64,000 nt of DNA from Distichodus sexfasciatus (GCA_032718565.1 JAVGVS010000017.1:4879866-4943865), one strand, 5' to 3'. Counted from the first letter of the stretch, positions 46,427 to 58,487 are shown. Notes: generated by a model not told the origin, from the letters alone. Made by a program: numbers and translations.

Positions 46427-49400
46427 ATTCAAGAGAGATTCAAGATTCAAGATTCTTTATTTGTCACGTGCAAGTTATACAGGTACAACATGCAGTGAAA
46501 TGTATCCTGATCCGCTCTTTTAACTGTGCAATAGACAAGGGAAAACAATAGACACAATACAATACAAACTTACAAACATGAGACTGACTTAAATAAGGAG
46601 GTTGGGGTAACAGGACGAAAAAATAAAACTATAATATACAATAAGGAACATAAGTTACATGTGCAATATAAAGTTACCTGTGCAAGTTTGAACCTGAGAT
46701 TGCAAAATTGTGCTAAGACAGAACAGGTGCAATGAAATGATTTCTTAAAGTGCCAAGTGCAACTGCTGCATTGTACATAGCAGACAGAGTAGAGCATGTG
46801 ATATGGGCAATGAAATGTGGCAACCAGTATAAGTGATTATCACAGTTGAGGTTTATATAGCAGTCAGACAGTATAAGTTATCATAGCACTATGAGGTATA
46901 TAATAGCAGCATGTAATAACATGGACATTTACAGTATAAGTTATCGTACTGATATGAGGTATGTAATAGCAGCATGTAATAACATGGACATTTACAGTGT
47001 AAGTTATCATAATGATATGAGGTATGTATTAGCAGATGTAATAGCGGAACTTAAAACGGCATGTCCTTGTTCAGAAGACGGATGGCCTGAGGATAGAAAC
47101 TCCTCCTGAGTCTCTCTGTTTTGGCCATGACGGTGCGGAACCTTCTGCCTGAGTGCAGGAGATGAAAGAGTTTGTTTTCTGGGTGAGAGGAGTCTTTTAT
47201 AATCCTAATTGCCCTGGTCCTACATCTCTTGGAGTAAATGTCCTGCAGGGAAGGGAGAGCTGACGTGCAGCAGCGCTCCGCTGCTCGGATCACTCTCTGG
47301 AGGGCTTTCTGGTCCTGAACACAGCTGTTCCCATACCAGGACAAAATGTTCTGTGTAATGATGCTCTCCACAGCACCCGAGTAGAAAGCTTTCAGAACAA
47401 CAGGGGAAACCCGAAAATTTCTCAGCTTCCGAAGGTGGTACAGATGCTGCTTTGCCTTCTTGACCTGAACATTGATATGTCCAGCCCATGTCAGGTCCTC
47501 AGAGATGTGAACACCAAGGTATTTGAACGAGCACACCTTTTCCACCGGAGCACCGTTGATGGAGAGGGGTCTGTAGTTGCGCTGTCCCCGGCTGAAGTCC
47601 ACCACCAGCTCCTTCGTCTTGCTGACGTTCAGCTGGAGGCAGTTTTCCTGGCACCAGAGTGCCAGGTTCTCCACCTCGTCCACGTAGGCCGTCTCGTCGT
47701 TGTTGGAGATTAACCCCAACACCACTGTGTCGTCCGCAAACTTTACAATGTTGTTGGAGTCATGAGTGGCCACACAGTCCGATGTGTATAGTGAGTACAA
47801 CAGCGGAGAAAGTACACACCCCTGAGGAGCTCCTGTGTTGGTGGTGATGCTGTTGGAGACAGACCTGCCTGCCCGCACCACCTGAGATCTGCCTGTGAGA
47901 AAGTCCAGCACCCACGTGCACAAGCGGGTGTTGAGTCCTAGGTCTCTCAGCTTATTAAACAGTCTATAGGGCACTATTGTGTTGAATGCTGAGCTGAAGT
48001 CGATAAACAGCAATCTCACATAGTTACCCTGTTTCTTGTCCACACGGCTGAGGGAGGTGTGCAGGACGTGGGAGATGGCATCCTCTGTAGATCTGTTGGA
48101 GCGGTAGGCAAACTGGAGTGGGTCCATGGTGCTTGGGATGGAGGAAAAGATGATGTGCTTGATCAGTCTTTCAAACACCTTCATAACTACCGATGTCAGT
48201 GCAACAGGGCGGTAGTCATTCAGGCATGAAGGTTTATTGTTCTTGGGCACGGGGACGATGGTGGATTTCTTGAAGCAGGTGGGGACCATGGACTTTGCCA
48301 GAGACTCGTTGAAGATGGAGGTGAACACACCTGACAGTTGGTCAGCGCAACAGCACAGCAGGCGCCCGGAGATGCCGTCTGGACCCGCCGCCTTTCTGGT
48401 GTTCACCCTCCTCAGCGCCGCGCGGACGTCGTGCTCTGCGATGCTGATGACGTCACCGTCCTCAGTCGCCGGCCGGCTGGTAGCAGTAGCCGCCTGGCTA
48501 ACCTCGAAGCGGGCGTAGAATGCGTTCAGCTCGTTGGCAAATGCGGAGTCGGCACCGATCGTCGCGGTGTCTTTAGCTTTATAGTCCGTAATAGTGCGTA
48601 GTCCATGCCACAAGCTTCGTGCGTCACCCTGATGAAATTTCAATTCGATTCGCTGTTTGAAATTGCGCTTGCAAGCTCGAATCTGGCGACGAAGTTCGTA
48701 GGAGGCCACTTTATAAGCGCTCATATCGCCGGTAGTGACAGCGGCGTTGTAAGCAGCAGTCCGGGCGTTCACAGCAGCGCGAATCGATCGGTCCACCCAC
48801 GGCTTCTGGTTTGGAAAGGTCTTAACTCTCACCGTTGGGATGACTTCGTTCGCAAGCTTGCTAACGAAGCTAACTGCTACATCCGCAAACTCGTTCATGT
48901 CCTCTGCGCAGGCTCGGAACATGTCCCAGTCTACGTCATTGAGCACTGCAGCGTAGCCTCTGATTGGGCAGACCAGCGCTGCACCTCCCTCATGACCGGA
49001 GCCTCACGACGAAAGCTTTGTTGATATTCCGGTATGAGGAAAATGACGGAATGGTCAGATTTTCTGAAAGCCGGCTGGAAAGAAGCTTTGTAAGCGTGCT
49101 TGGACGGCGTGTAACAGTGGTCCAGTACGTTGTTTCCTCTAGTCGGACATGTAACGTGTTGGTAAAAGTTCGGCATAACTGAGGTTTGCCTTATTAAAGT
49201 CCCCTGCTACAATGAGCGCTGGGTCCGGGTGTTTGTTTTGGAGCGCACACAGCACATCGTGCAGTTTGGATAAAGCTGTACCTGTGTCCGCGTGGGGTGG
49301 GATGTAGACCGCCATGGCGATGACTGAGGTGAACTCGCGAGGCAGGTAGAAGGGGCGACACTTAATGCTCAGGTATTCCAGATGAGGCGAGCAGCGGCTG

Positions 49401-50030
49401 GAGATAGTGGAAACACTCCGTGAGTCGCACCACATGTTGTTGATCATGAAACACACTCCTCCACCTTTAGCCTTGTTGGACTCCGCCGTTCTGTCCATGC
49501 GGAACACAGAGAATGAGTCCGACAGCGTAACAGCTCGGTTCGGCACGGTGGGGGTCAGCCATGTTTCAGTAAAGCACAGCATGTTACAGTCCCTCATGTC
49601 ACGTTGGAAAGTAACTCTGCCCCGTAGATCATCCAACTTGTTGTCCAGTGACTGAACATTAGCCAGCAGGATACTCGGTAGTGGTGTGCGATGAGCCCGC
49701 TCTCTCATTCTGTTGTGGACGCCGCCACGTTTTCCCCGGCGCCTCTTTGTTCTTCGCCGCGGGTCAGCGTCACGTCCATTGTTGTTGTCCGGGCCTCGTA
49801 GTATCTCAGACGGCCACGACGGGTCAGGCTTAAAATCGGTCGAAATTAAACGTGAAAACTGATTTCCTATTTCCAGTAATGTTCTACTATCATACGTAAC
49901 TAACCCCGGGGACGTTTTTGCCCAAGCCGTAGAAAAAAACAAATAAATAACATAAAACAAGCACAGTCTGTACGGAGCGGTCGGGAAGGCGTCTGGACGT
50001 GGCCGCGCCATCTTATGGAATATAGACCAT
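46427..50030 (-). mobile_element. CR1/L2-like LINE (copy C), nearly full coding length
   Basis: Read from 50011 leftwards: N-terminus and endonuclease (LANVQSLDNKLDDLRG, CFTETWL, VAGDFNKANLS; 49139-50011). A frame change near 49180 leads to a second piece (KSDHSVIFLIPEY), and another near 48940 to a 631-codon frame (47051-48946). That frame holds reverse transcriptase: KAAGPDGISG, FIDFSSAFNTI, GAPQGCVLSPL and KFADDTVVLGLIS with catalytic FADD. Its tail, of GAATCTT repeats, is at 46427-46450. ACCATA on both sides may be the target duplication. GC-rich and little decayed, so relatively young. Confidence 0.92.
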
Positions 50031-51325
50031 AGTCTTGAGGGACAAGCTCTAGTACATAGGAGTTGACCATCACCTCACCACATGGATACTGGACTACCTC
50101 ACTAACCAACCACAGTATGTGAGAATTCAGGGCTCAGTGTTGGATAGGGTTCTCTGAAGCACTGGGGCCCCACAGGGAACGGTTCTGGCACCGTTCCTCC
50201 TCACTATCTACACTGCAGACTTCTCCCACAACTCCATCAACTGCTTCCTGCAGAAGTTCTCTGATGACTCTGCAATAGTCGGCCTCATCATAGAAGGGGA
50301 TGACAAGGAGTACAGAGAACTGATTCGAGACTTTGTGGACCGGTGCCAGCAGAACTACCTACAGATTAACACCGGAAAAACCAAGGAGCTGGTGGTAGAT
50401 TTCCGCAGGCACAAATATCCTCCACTGCAACCACTGAGCATCAAGGGTCGGGACAATGAGGCTGTGGAGAGCTACAGGTACCTTGGTGTTCATCTGAACA
50501 ATAAATTGGACTGGACTCACAATACAAATGCTCTCTACAAAAAAGGGCAGAGCAGGCTGTACCTGCTTGCGGAGGCTCAGGTGTCTTGGAGTGCAGGGGC
50601 TGCTCCTAAGGACCTTTTATGACTCTGTGGTGGCATCAGCCATCTTTTACAGTGTGGTCTGCTGGGGCAGCAGCATCTCCGCTGGGGACAGGAATAGACT
50701 GAACAGGCTGATCCGGAGGGCCAGCTTTGTTCTGGGATGTCCTCTGGACCCAGTGGAGGCTGTGACTGACAGGAGAATGGTGGCTAAGCTGTCATCCCTG
50801 TGGGACAACATCTACCACCCTATGCAGGAGACTTTGACAGGACTGTGCAGCTCCTTCAGTGGCAGGCTGCTGCACCCACGGTGTGGGACGGAGAGATTCT
50901 GCAGGTCTTTCCTTGCAGCTGCTGTCAGACTGTACAACCTACACCTTGCAGCTGATCACACACGCACACACAGACACACACATTCAAACATCATGGACTG
51001 ACAAGTGAAAGTTTCTCTCACGTGCAGTATTTTTCTTCTGTGCAATATTTTTCTCTGTGTGCAATATTTTGGTATAACGTGCAATTTATAGACATACATT
51101 TATAGGTTTACGTAGAAACATACATTAGCATACACATACTGTACAATGTCTATATATATATTTTTATATGAGCTGTTTTTGTATCTATTGTTTTGTCATT
51201 TTCTGCTGCTCTTACCTTTGTACTGTCCACTTTCTGCCGTAGCAATGCAAATTTCCCACTGGTGGGACTAATAAAGGTTATCTATCTATCTATCTATCTA
51301 TCTATCTCATTTGAGCGCAGTCAAA

Positions 51326-51885
51326 ATGGAGGGACTTTTTATGATTCTCATTACAATATCAAGTACTACTAATAATTTTCTGCCAATATTGTAGAAAATA
51401 ATTCATTCATTCATTAATTCATTCATTCTCCAAACCGCTGTAATCCCAGCTGAGATCGCAGGGGGACCGGAGCCTATCCCGGCAACTTTTGGGCGCAAGG
51501 CAGGGACCAGCCCTGGGCAGGCGCCAACACACCGTAGGGCTTAGAAAATAATGTATTTTATATTTATGTGTATATACAGTATAATACTGCGTTCCATTTT
51601 GTTTTGCTTTTGCAGGTGTGCTATGTGCTGACCAAATTGGACCAAATGATCAGAATGCTGTTGTTAGTAAAGAAGGAGAATCTGTCACACTTGAGTGCTC
51701 TTATGACACAAGAAGGATTTGACCAAGCATTTCAGTATTTACTGAGGAAATGGGCACAATCCATCCCTGGAGAACACAAAAAAGAGCACAGATTTGCATC
51801 AACTATGAAAGCTCTGCTAGCTTCACCATTGATCGTCTGAAATTGACAGATGTAGCTCTTTATTACTGTGCTCTTAGAGGTCTAG
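51326..51885 (+). pseudogene. TCR V pseudogene V18
   Basis: Leader 51326-51362 (MEGLFMILITIS) begins 19 bp after the tail of LINE B, so its original promoter is displaced. A SINE tail lies in the leader intron. V exon 51616-51885 opens GVLCADQIGPNDQNAVVSKE and VTLECSYDT, then hits TGA at 51720-51722 and lacks the WYR region. VALYYCALR remains at the end in another frame. Signal 51886-51924: CTCAGTG, 23 bp, ACAAAAAAC. 'GADQIGP' group. Confidence 0.87.
51395..51540 (-). repeat. SINE family 1, tail only, in V18 intron
   Basis: Reversed tail: CATTCATTAATTCATTCATT, then CCAAACCGCTGTAATCCCAG and CCGGAGCCTATCCCGG. Confidence 0.72.
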
Positions 51886-51924
51886 CTCAGTGATTTAGAG
51901 TCTCTGAAATGCTTTACAAAAAAC

Positions 51925-52700
51925 CCACACACTTCATTGTTGTTTTGTAACAGATAATATCCAGCTAATTAAAACCACACTTGTGCTTATGGTAAACAAC
52001 TGGCAAGCATGCATAACATGCATACACACTAAACACTGCAGCTCACACTAAAACACTGCATACAGACAAATCTAGAAGTGTCATATGCGCTGTTTATAAA
52101 TGAGGTCCCAATCATTGATTACCCACTATATCTAGAAGAAAATCTATTTTATTTAAGTCTTAAAATCTTAAATCACTGTCCATTTTGACAAAGTTTTGCC
52201 CATTTTCATGTCTTCCTTAGGAAGGGCCTCCAATGTAAAGCTTTTGCCAAATCATTAATGCAGACTATGATTATCCGCTGTGGTAACATCTAACCCCCAT
52301 ATTTTTTATTTAAATAATTTAAATCCAGTGTTCATGTCAAGCATGACATTTTGAGTATTGTGTAATCACAAAGTTTTGGCTGGAAAATGTCAGCCAAACA
52401 AAATTGATACTTGTATTTTTTTCCTGCAAAGCTGACAAGAAAATAAAGATAGAAATAAGTAAAGCAAACTAAATTGATTCAATTTGCAACTGGGTAAATG
52501 CTCATTTACCATCTTTGTTATTTATATGATAATCTTCACACTTATAAAAGTGACAAATCCTGAGTCAAACATGGGGAAAGTGGGGGACTTTGTAAAGGAG
52601 CTTCTCTGCATCTTCAAGTCATTAGTGGTGGCATTCTTCATCTTACCAGTAAGATACTATGATCTCATTCAGTTTGTCTCTGTGATAACTTCCTTTGAAT
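51925..52700. other. intergenic, no gene
   Basis: AT-rich with no recognisable repeat. A diverged TGGTGGCAT at 52627 is the best candidate for a V19 promoter box. Confidence 0.4.
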
Positions 52701-52707
52701 TTACATA

Positions 52708-53161
52708 ATGATGCTACTCTCTGTCCTTATTCTGTTTCCACCTCTCATAGGTATGTATATTTGATTAACATATAATCATTTCCTGATTTTTATCTAAAAT
52801 AGATTAGAATGAATAAATGTTATAAATATATAAATCTGTAAATGTTGTGATAATTTTTTCCAGGAAACACATTGGCTCAGACAATTAATCCACTTAAAGA
52901 AGAAGAGAATGCCTCAGAAGGTGCTAAAACTATCCTTTCTTGCAAATACAATACCACTTCAACAGACTTCACACTTCTGTGGTATCGCCAGTATCCCAGA
53001 TCCAAACCAGATTTTCTCCTTTTAATTAACTCATTTGATGAGAACGATAATATTCATCTTCATATGTCAGTTAAACATCATAAAGATAAACGGCATGTAT
53101 ACTTATGGATCTCGAATGCTGCAGTATCAGACTCTGCACTCTACTACTGTGCTCTGAGGCC
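52708..53161 (+). CDS. TCR variable segment V19, coding part intact
   Basis: Leader exon 52708-52750 (MMLLSVLILFPPLI; second ATG 52711 gives 40 bp) and V exon 52864-53161. The exon opens GNTLAQTINPLKEEENASEG, then TILSCKYNTTSTD, LLWYRQYPRSKPDF and VSDSALYYCALR. It has NAS and NTT glycosylation sites. Frames are intact, but no clear upstream box is present and the nonamer is degraded, so both transcription and joining may be weak. 'LAQ' group; closest to V16 in framework 3. Confidence 0.87.
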
Positions 53162-53199
53162 CACAGTGCCAAGAAACATTACTGGCTGTGACACAGGCT
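53162..53199 (+). other. 23-type RSS of V19, degraded nonamer
   Basis: Heptamer CACAGTG, 22 bp, then ACACAGGCT (five of nine match). The conserved spacer is also lost. Confidence 0.6.
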
Positions 53200-53444
53200 A
53201 TTTCAACAGAAATATTATATCTACTGCTATCTAAGCATTTTTTCGTCTCCTTATGGAGGAACTATACAAGAGCTATGTTTTGTAGAACTGTTCTGTGTTC
53301 TCAGCAAATGTCAATGACTGAAAATGAATACTACTGTAAAATATCTCAGTACTCCGTAGAGTGACTACCGTAGACAACACCCACAGGTAAACTTACAACT
53401 TTTATCTAAGGACCTATGGAAGAATTTGCATTTGTTTTGCAATA

Positions 53445-53458
53445 GCACCCTCTACTGG
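53445..53458 (-). promoter_or_regulatory. CTCF-like motif, reverse
   Basis: CCAGTAGAGGGTGC on the minus strand, two positions off the core (GGT for GGC, then G for R/S order). The only reverse-oriented example; next to a decayed copy of the intron 1 element. Confidence 0.35.
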
Positions 53459-53989
53459 ACAATCGTCCAGGATTTCATTCTACCTCAGTCTCAAACATTC
53501 TTACACAAATCTGATCACCCTATTAAATGTTGAGGTAATATACATATTACCAAGTTCACATATTGTAGGTCAGACCTCATTGAAGCAGTAATTACCATTT
53601 ATTTATAGTAATCATGGTCCTAAAATAAGGTACACTGCTAATTTAAGGTAGACCAAAACATTTGTGCTTTTAATCAACAAAGAACCTGGAAAAAGTCAGG
53701 CAAAGTGTTTAACTGCTATTGTAAGAGCACATCTTTGGACAGTAATATGCACTTACATATTTCGGTAGACAATACTCTAATTGTAACACACGTTTGGTCA
53801 CACAGTTTTGTTATAATAATTAGTGAACTGTAGTGTACCCCTGCAGCTGGTGTAAATGGTCCTTTGGCAAAGTCTCCTCCTGAAAAAACATATTAGCTAA
53901 TATAATAGCAACATTATAAAGGGGTGACATTCTGGAGGTTCAATGTTAAGCAATCAGCTCTCAACCAAGTACGTATGATCCAGCTCACT

Positions 53990-54417
53990 ATGGAGGGAAA
54001 CCTTTTTGTTATTTTTATTATTGTGTCAGGTTGTTGCTAAATTTTACTCTCTTTTTTAGTAAAATCTTTAGTATCTTTATTATGTAATTCATTTATTCAT
54101 AATGAAATATGTTTTATTTTGTATAAAGGTGTTTTTGGTGCTGACAAAATTGACCCAATTGATGTCAGAGAAGACAGCAGTTCTGTTACACTGAAATGCT
54201 CCTATCATTCAAGCAGCGACTATGTTCATCTTCATTGGTACAGACTGTACCCTAACTGAGGACCACAGTATTTACTGTTTAAAGGTGCCAAAGCATGGAA
54301 AAATGATGAGAATATGTCAGACCAAAGATTTTTATCAACTACATCTGAAACAACAACTAATCTCACTATTAGAAAAATAACTCTGTCAGATACAGCACTT
54401 TACTTCTGTGTTCTTAG
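53990..54417 (+). pseudogene. TCR V pseudogene V20
   Basis: Leader 53990-54029 (MEGNLFVIFIIVS) has a weak donor GTTGTT. V exon from 54129 opens GVFGADKIDPIDVREDSSSV, then LKCSYHSSS, LHWYRLYPN and a TGA at 54257-54259 where V8 has the lysine of NKGPEY. It ends DTALYFCVLS. The signal is almost gone: TCTAGTG, 23 bp, CAATGAATA. 'GADQIGP' group, sharing the MEG leader style with V18. Confidence 0.87.
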
Positions 54418-54481
54418 TCTAGTGATACAAAGATAATATTTAAACCACAATGAATACACTTTTCCAGAATGTGGTAACACC

Positions 54482-54546
54482 TTTACAGACACATACATAC
54501 ACAGACACAGACACACACATACACACACACACAGAGACACACACCC
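54482..54546. repeat. (CA)n-rich microsatellite
   Basis: Imperfect ACACATACACACAGACAC tract just 3' of V20. Confidence 0.85.
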
Positions 54547-54832
54547 CATATATACTGTATATCTGCAGGCGTTCTGGTATCAGCCTAAAATATTAAGGTA
54601 CTGATGATAATACTGATGAGACTAGAATAGAAAAACTTCAAATACTTATCACAGTAGCGTGTAAAAAGCTTGTTTTAAATTTATCAGTTAAATTAGTTAT
54701 CATTAGTTATATAATTATTATACTTACTTATATAAATGTGAAATCAATATTAAATCCATAAAATATTAAAATATTATACTAAAATGATATAATTGATTGT
54801 TTACCTCTGCTACCTCTCTCTCACTGGCAGTT

Positions 54833-55068
54833 GGTAGCATAACGGTCAGGGCGTTCACTGGCAAGACTGAAAGGTAGCTGTTTTAAATCCCAGACCGGTA
54901 AAGGCACTACTGAGGTAAGGTACTGTCCCCAATCCCTGCCCCCCGACTGCTGTCCATGTCAGCTGCCCACTGTTCATTCACGAATGGGTCAAATGCAGAG
55001 GTCACATTTGGTTGTGGTGCACTATGTGCTGTGGTGTGTTCAAAATGACAAATAATCACTCACTCTCA
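54833..55068 (+). repeat. SINE family 2 copy
   Basis: AGTTGGTAGCATAACGGTCA head, CCATGTCAGCTGCCCACTG body, and ATGACAAATAATCACTCACT tail, as in the copy at 45441. Confidence 0.82.
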
Positions 55069-55193
55069 CTTTCGCCCGGGGGAAATCCACGCAAACATGG
55101 GGATACAAGCTCCACACAGCCGACCTGGGACTCGAACCCAGGACCATCCCGCTGTGAGGCGGCAGCGCTGATCTCTGCGCCACCGTGCCGCCC
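55069..55193 (-). repeat. SINE family 1, head only
   Basis: Reversed head: GGGCGGCACGGTGGCGCAGA with B-box-like GGGTTCGAGTCCC. It abuts the tail of the family 2 copy. Confidence 0.82.
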
Positions 55194-55370
55194 CTGTAAT
55201 AAATGACTCTTTCTGGATATATTACTTTCTCACACTGTTTACAAATCATTTAACATTGATTTTGTTTAGAATTCATATATTTTTATCTTTTGTTTACAGA
55301 TTTAGATGGAGTGTGTATGCTTACCCTGTTTGTGTTGCTTTATATAAACATGATCATACACATACTTTAA

Positions 55371-55379
55371 GGGAGGAGC
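55371..55379 (+). promoter_or_regulatory. V21 upstream box (GGGAGGAGC)
   Basis: One change; 66 bp before the V21 leader. Confidence 0.6.
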
Positions 55380-55445
55380 TCTGGGACTACACTGATCTTA
55401 TTCACTTTTGACTGATTTTGCATTGCGTAACTTTACATAACCATC

Positions 55446-55933
55446 ATGTTGCTGTCTGTCGCTTCTCTCCTTACCCTTGTAGGTAAGTTCAATTCAGGCT
55501 TAATGTATTAAATTTCAAAAAGTATGGAATTAGACATTATTAAGACGTTGGTGTTCATTCATGCATTTTATTTAAATTCAAATATTCAGGCTACATTGAA
55601 CATTTTCAGTTTAACATTGTGATTACGTGTTTTAATTGTTTTAGGGGCTGTATCAGCACAGACAATTACATCACTAAAAAATGAAATACATGCTTCAGAG
55701 GGGGGTCCTGTTACTATTTCATGTAATTACACTTATTCTGGAAGCTTTTATCTTCACTGGTATCGTCAGAATTCCAGATCAAGTCCAGAGTTTCTTGGTA
55801 ACATCCTATCAAGTAAGGAAAGATCAGACATTGACCATCGTCGATTTATTAATGTTGACAACAACCAAGTGCATCTTCAGATCTCCTCTACAGAACTATC
55901 AGACTCTGCACTTTACTACTGTGCCCTGGCTCC
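55446..55933 (+). CDS. TCR variable segment V21, intact
   Basis: Leader exon 55446-55482 (MLLSVASLLTLV, 37 bp) and V exon 55645-55933. The exon opens GAVSAQTITSLKNEIHASEG, then VTISCNYTYSG, YLHWYRQNSRSSPEF and LSDSALYYCALA. NYT is a glycosylation site within the first cysteine region. The frame is open throughout, although a start-to-stop scan shows only a shadow frame here. Signal perfect. 'LAQ' group, with a shorter framework 3 than V10. Confidence 0.91.
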
Positions 55934-55971
55934 CACAGTGACTGCTAAATCAACTACACTGTACAAAAACC
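55934..55971 (+). other. 23-type RSS of V21
   Basis: Heptamer CACAGTG, 22 bp, nonamer ACAAAAACC; both perfect. Confidence 0.92.
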
Positions 55972-56319
55972 TCTTCCTCTGAAGAGAGTATGAGTAGGTG
56001 TTACTGTGTATTCATCAGATATGCTACTACAGGAAAAACTGGATAATACTTAACGTGACAAACATTAATCTGCAATATTTATGTCTATGAAAGAGCTCAG
56101 TTGACCATGTAAACAAACAATTACTTTAAACAGGCAGCTTTAGCAACTAAAGAAATGTTCCACTCAGTTACATCAGTGTCACTTTAGGGTTGATGGTTCA
56201 ATCAATAAAACAACACTAAAATAACAGAATGCTATAATGTATGAGTTTATAGAGCCTTTAATGCTATATATTAATTATAGTTATAAAGGGTAGTGTATGA
56301 AATAAATTATTATAAAATA

Positions 56320-56372
56320 ATAAAAACAACAACAACAACAACAACAACAATAATAATAATAATAATAATAAT
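56320..56372. repeat. (AAC)n(AAT)n microsatellite
   Basis: A run of ACA triplets followed by a run of ATA triplets. Confidence 0.9.
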
Positions 56373-56497
56373 TCAATTTTAGTTTTTTGTCATAAAACAA
56401 ATCTATTAGTCAGTCTTTATGTTAGAGTTTTAAAACTATTTAACTAATGAAAAGTATTAAAAACGGCTTGTTCATGTATTTACATGCAATGTTCATA

Positions 56498-57049
56498 CAC
56501 AGTACTGTGCAAATGTTTTGGACAGGTTGAAAAAATGCTGTAAACAAAGAATGCTTTCAGAAATATAAATAATGATTGTTTATTTTTATCAATTTACAAA
56601 ATGCAAAGTGAGCGAACAAAAGAAAAAATCTAAATCAAATCAATATTTGGTGTTACTACCTTTTGCCTTCAAACCAGCATCAATTCTTATAGGTACACTT
56701 GCACAGTCAGGGATTTTGTAGGATTATAGTCATTATATTATTTTGTAGTCATTATATTATTTTGTAGGATTATAGGCTAATAGATCTGTGGTTAGTTCTC
56801 CAAGATGTTTGGAACAACCTACCAGCCGAGTTCCTTCAAAAAATGTGTGCAAGTGTACCTAGAAGAATTGATGCTGTTTTGAAGGCAAAGGGTGGTCACA
56901 CCAAATATTGATTTGATTTAGATTTCTCTTTTGTTGATTCACTGCATTTTGTTGATTGAAGAAAATAAATGATTAACACTTCCATTTTTGAAAGCATTCT
57001 TTGTTTACAGCATTTTTTCACACCTGCCTAAAACTTTTGCACAGTACTG
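56498..57049 (+). mobile_element. internally deleted Tc1/mariner element
   Basis: Ends share ACAGTACTGTGCAAA in inverted order, flanked by TA, with longer inverted similarity (AAAGAATGCTTTC / GAAAGCATTCTTT). Only the transposase C-terminus remains: WNNLPAEFLQKM, VPRRIDAVLKAKGGHTKY then stop, ending at about 56910. A different family from the copy at 3689. Confidence 0.85.
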
Positions 57050-57212
57050 TATCTACAATACACATCATTTTAATTTGCTGATAAATAACCGTTTTGGACT
57101 TTAAGGATTGGTTTCTTGCTCATGGATTAAGCCTAGTCTTGGAGAATAGAATATGTTCTGCTAAGAAGACTCTTGAACTGCATTCCCCTGTCCTTATGAA
57201 AGGTACAGCTAT

Positions 57213-57221
57213 GGGTGGAGC
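57213..57221 (+). promoter_or_regulatory. V22 upstream box (GGGTGGAGC)
   Basis: Perfect box, 51 bp before the former start codon of V22. Confidence 0.55.
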
Positions 57222-57272
57222 CTTTATATATGTATCTGAAAAGCAGCACTTGAATATCTTTTATTTGTCATC

Positions 57273-57692
57273 GTGACTTTTCTGTGCTATGTGACTCTCT
57301 TTTTGACAGTGGCAGGTATGTACTGTATATTTAACCAAACCATGTTATAGGCAAAATATTTAATCACTTTTCTTCTGATTTGATGAATATCAATGGCCAA
57401 CGACTGCATAGTCATTTTTTTTTAAACAGGAAATCACTGGAAAACAAAATATCAGAATCAGAATGTTACTCTCTCCTGCAAGTTTAAAGGCAGTGTTGAA
57501 AATCTGCAGTGGTATCGCCAGTACCCTGGAGCTAGACCAGAATTCCTGCTGAGGAATTTTGTCAAGCATTGTAACATTTACTACACCTCAGATCCCACGA
57601 CTAGATGGCCATGTTGAGGGGAACATGATAAATCTGAATATCTCCTCAGCTGCTGTATCAGACTCTGCATGTTACTACTGTGCTGTGAAGCC
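57273..57692 (+). pseudogene. TCR V pseudogene V22
   Basis: The leader (TFLCYVTLFLTVA) begins with GTG at 57273 where relatives have ATG. V exon from 57430 lacks part of framework 1 (joins NHWKTKYQNQ to VTLSCKFKG), then has LQWYRQYPGARPEFLL. A stop TGA lies at 57615-57617. VSDSACYYCAVK ends it in another frame, and the heptamer is lost (CAAAACA). Lost start, frameshift and lost signal make it unusable. Confidence 0.87.
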
Positions 57693-57759
57693 CAAAACAT
57701 TACTAGTCAGAAGTAACTGAACCAAATATAGCAAAAGAAGAATTTACTGGCTCATAAGA

Positions 57760-58420
57760 ACAATCCTCAAAATTGTTTTTACAAAAGACACAAACATTAT
57801 TCACATATAGGGGCACAATAATGTGTTATTACAACTTCTAAAATATGATAGCCTGCTACAATAGGAATAATAATTCCGGTAACAGTCCTAGTGTCACACT
57901 GGTGGCCAAAGTCCAGGAGGGCTGTGACACCTAGATTGGCTGTATACAGTCTTATTACAGTCGTCCTACACACAGTATACAATCATTCATTAAAAAATTT
58001 GCGACAATTTAATAGAGTAAATAACTTTGAACAACTGGACAACATACACTTATACAAAGTAATGAAATACTTAAAAGAAAAAAAAAATCAGATAAAGGAC
58101 CTTGCTCATAAATATTTGCTTAAAATAACCAGACTTTATCTGGAGATGGAATGTAAAAAATACTGGAAACATTCCCTCTTACCTTTTATTACCTGACTGA
58201 GAAACTGAGAGATTGTAAGTGAAATGTCCCTAAGTGTAGTCCATAAATATGTTTCTAACACTCTAGTGACTTTTGACTACCTACACAAACTGGAGGCATT
58301 GAGTACCTTTTTTTAGAAATTAAAACACAAAAACTAAAACAAATAAGTTAAAAGCTGAATGTATTTTACGTTTTATAGTGATATTTTTTTCTGTTATCAT
58401 AACAAATACACTGACAAGTG
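57760..58420. other. intergenic, no gene
   Basis: No exon, repeat family or RNA gene recognised. Confidence 0.4.
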
Positions 58421-58421
58421 T

Positions 58422-58430
58422 AGGAGGAGC
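58422..58430 (+). promoter_or_regulatory. V23 upstream box (AGGAGGAGC)
   Basis: Same variant as at V25 and V6; 57 bp before the leader. Confidence 0.6.
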
Positions 58431-58487
58431 CTTAAGATGTAGGATGGGACATGTGTCACTCCACACTGTCTCAACTTTGTGTTCAAC

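Larger units (their letters stand above)
44500..51307 (+). mobile_element. CR1/L2-like LINE (copy B), interrupted twice
   Basis: Endonuclease from 44512 (GERKGGGLAVFVNNRW, ISGDFNHASLN, SDHNLVHL) to 45440, then a SINE (45441-45702). Reverse transcriptase starts at 45733 (RKAAGPDG, SYRPVALTS, FVDFSSAFNTI) and breaks at about 46420, where LINE copy C is inserted. It resumes at about 50033 (FSDDSAIVGLI, TGKTKELVVDFRR, YRYLGVHLN) with a frameshift near 50570, and ends in a (TATC)n tail at 51280-51307. The catalytic FADD reads FSDD. Dead, and older than its two guests. Confidence 0.9.

Noticed and set aside
47051..50011. Long minus-strand frames as a cellular gene
   Set aside because: FADD reverse transcriptase and endonuclease blocks; inserted within another LINE of the same class.
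51268..51307. Independent microsatellite of TATC units
   Set aside because: It is the 3' tail of LINE copy B.
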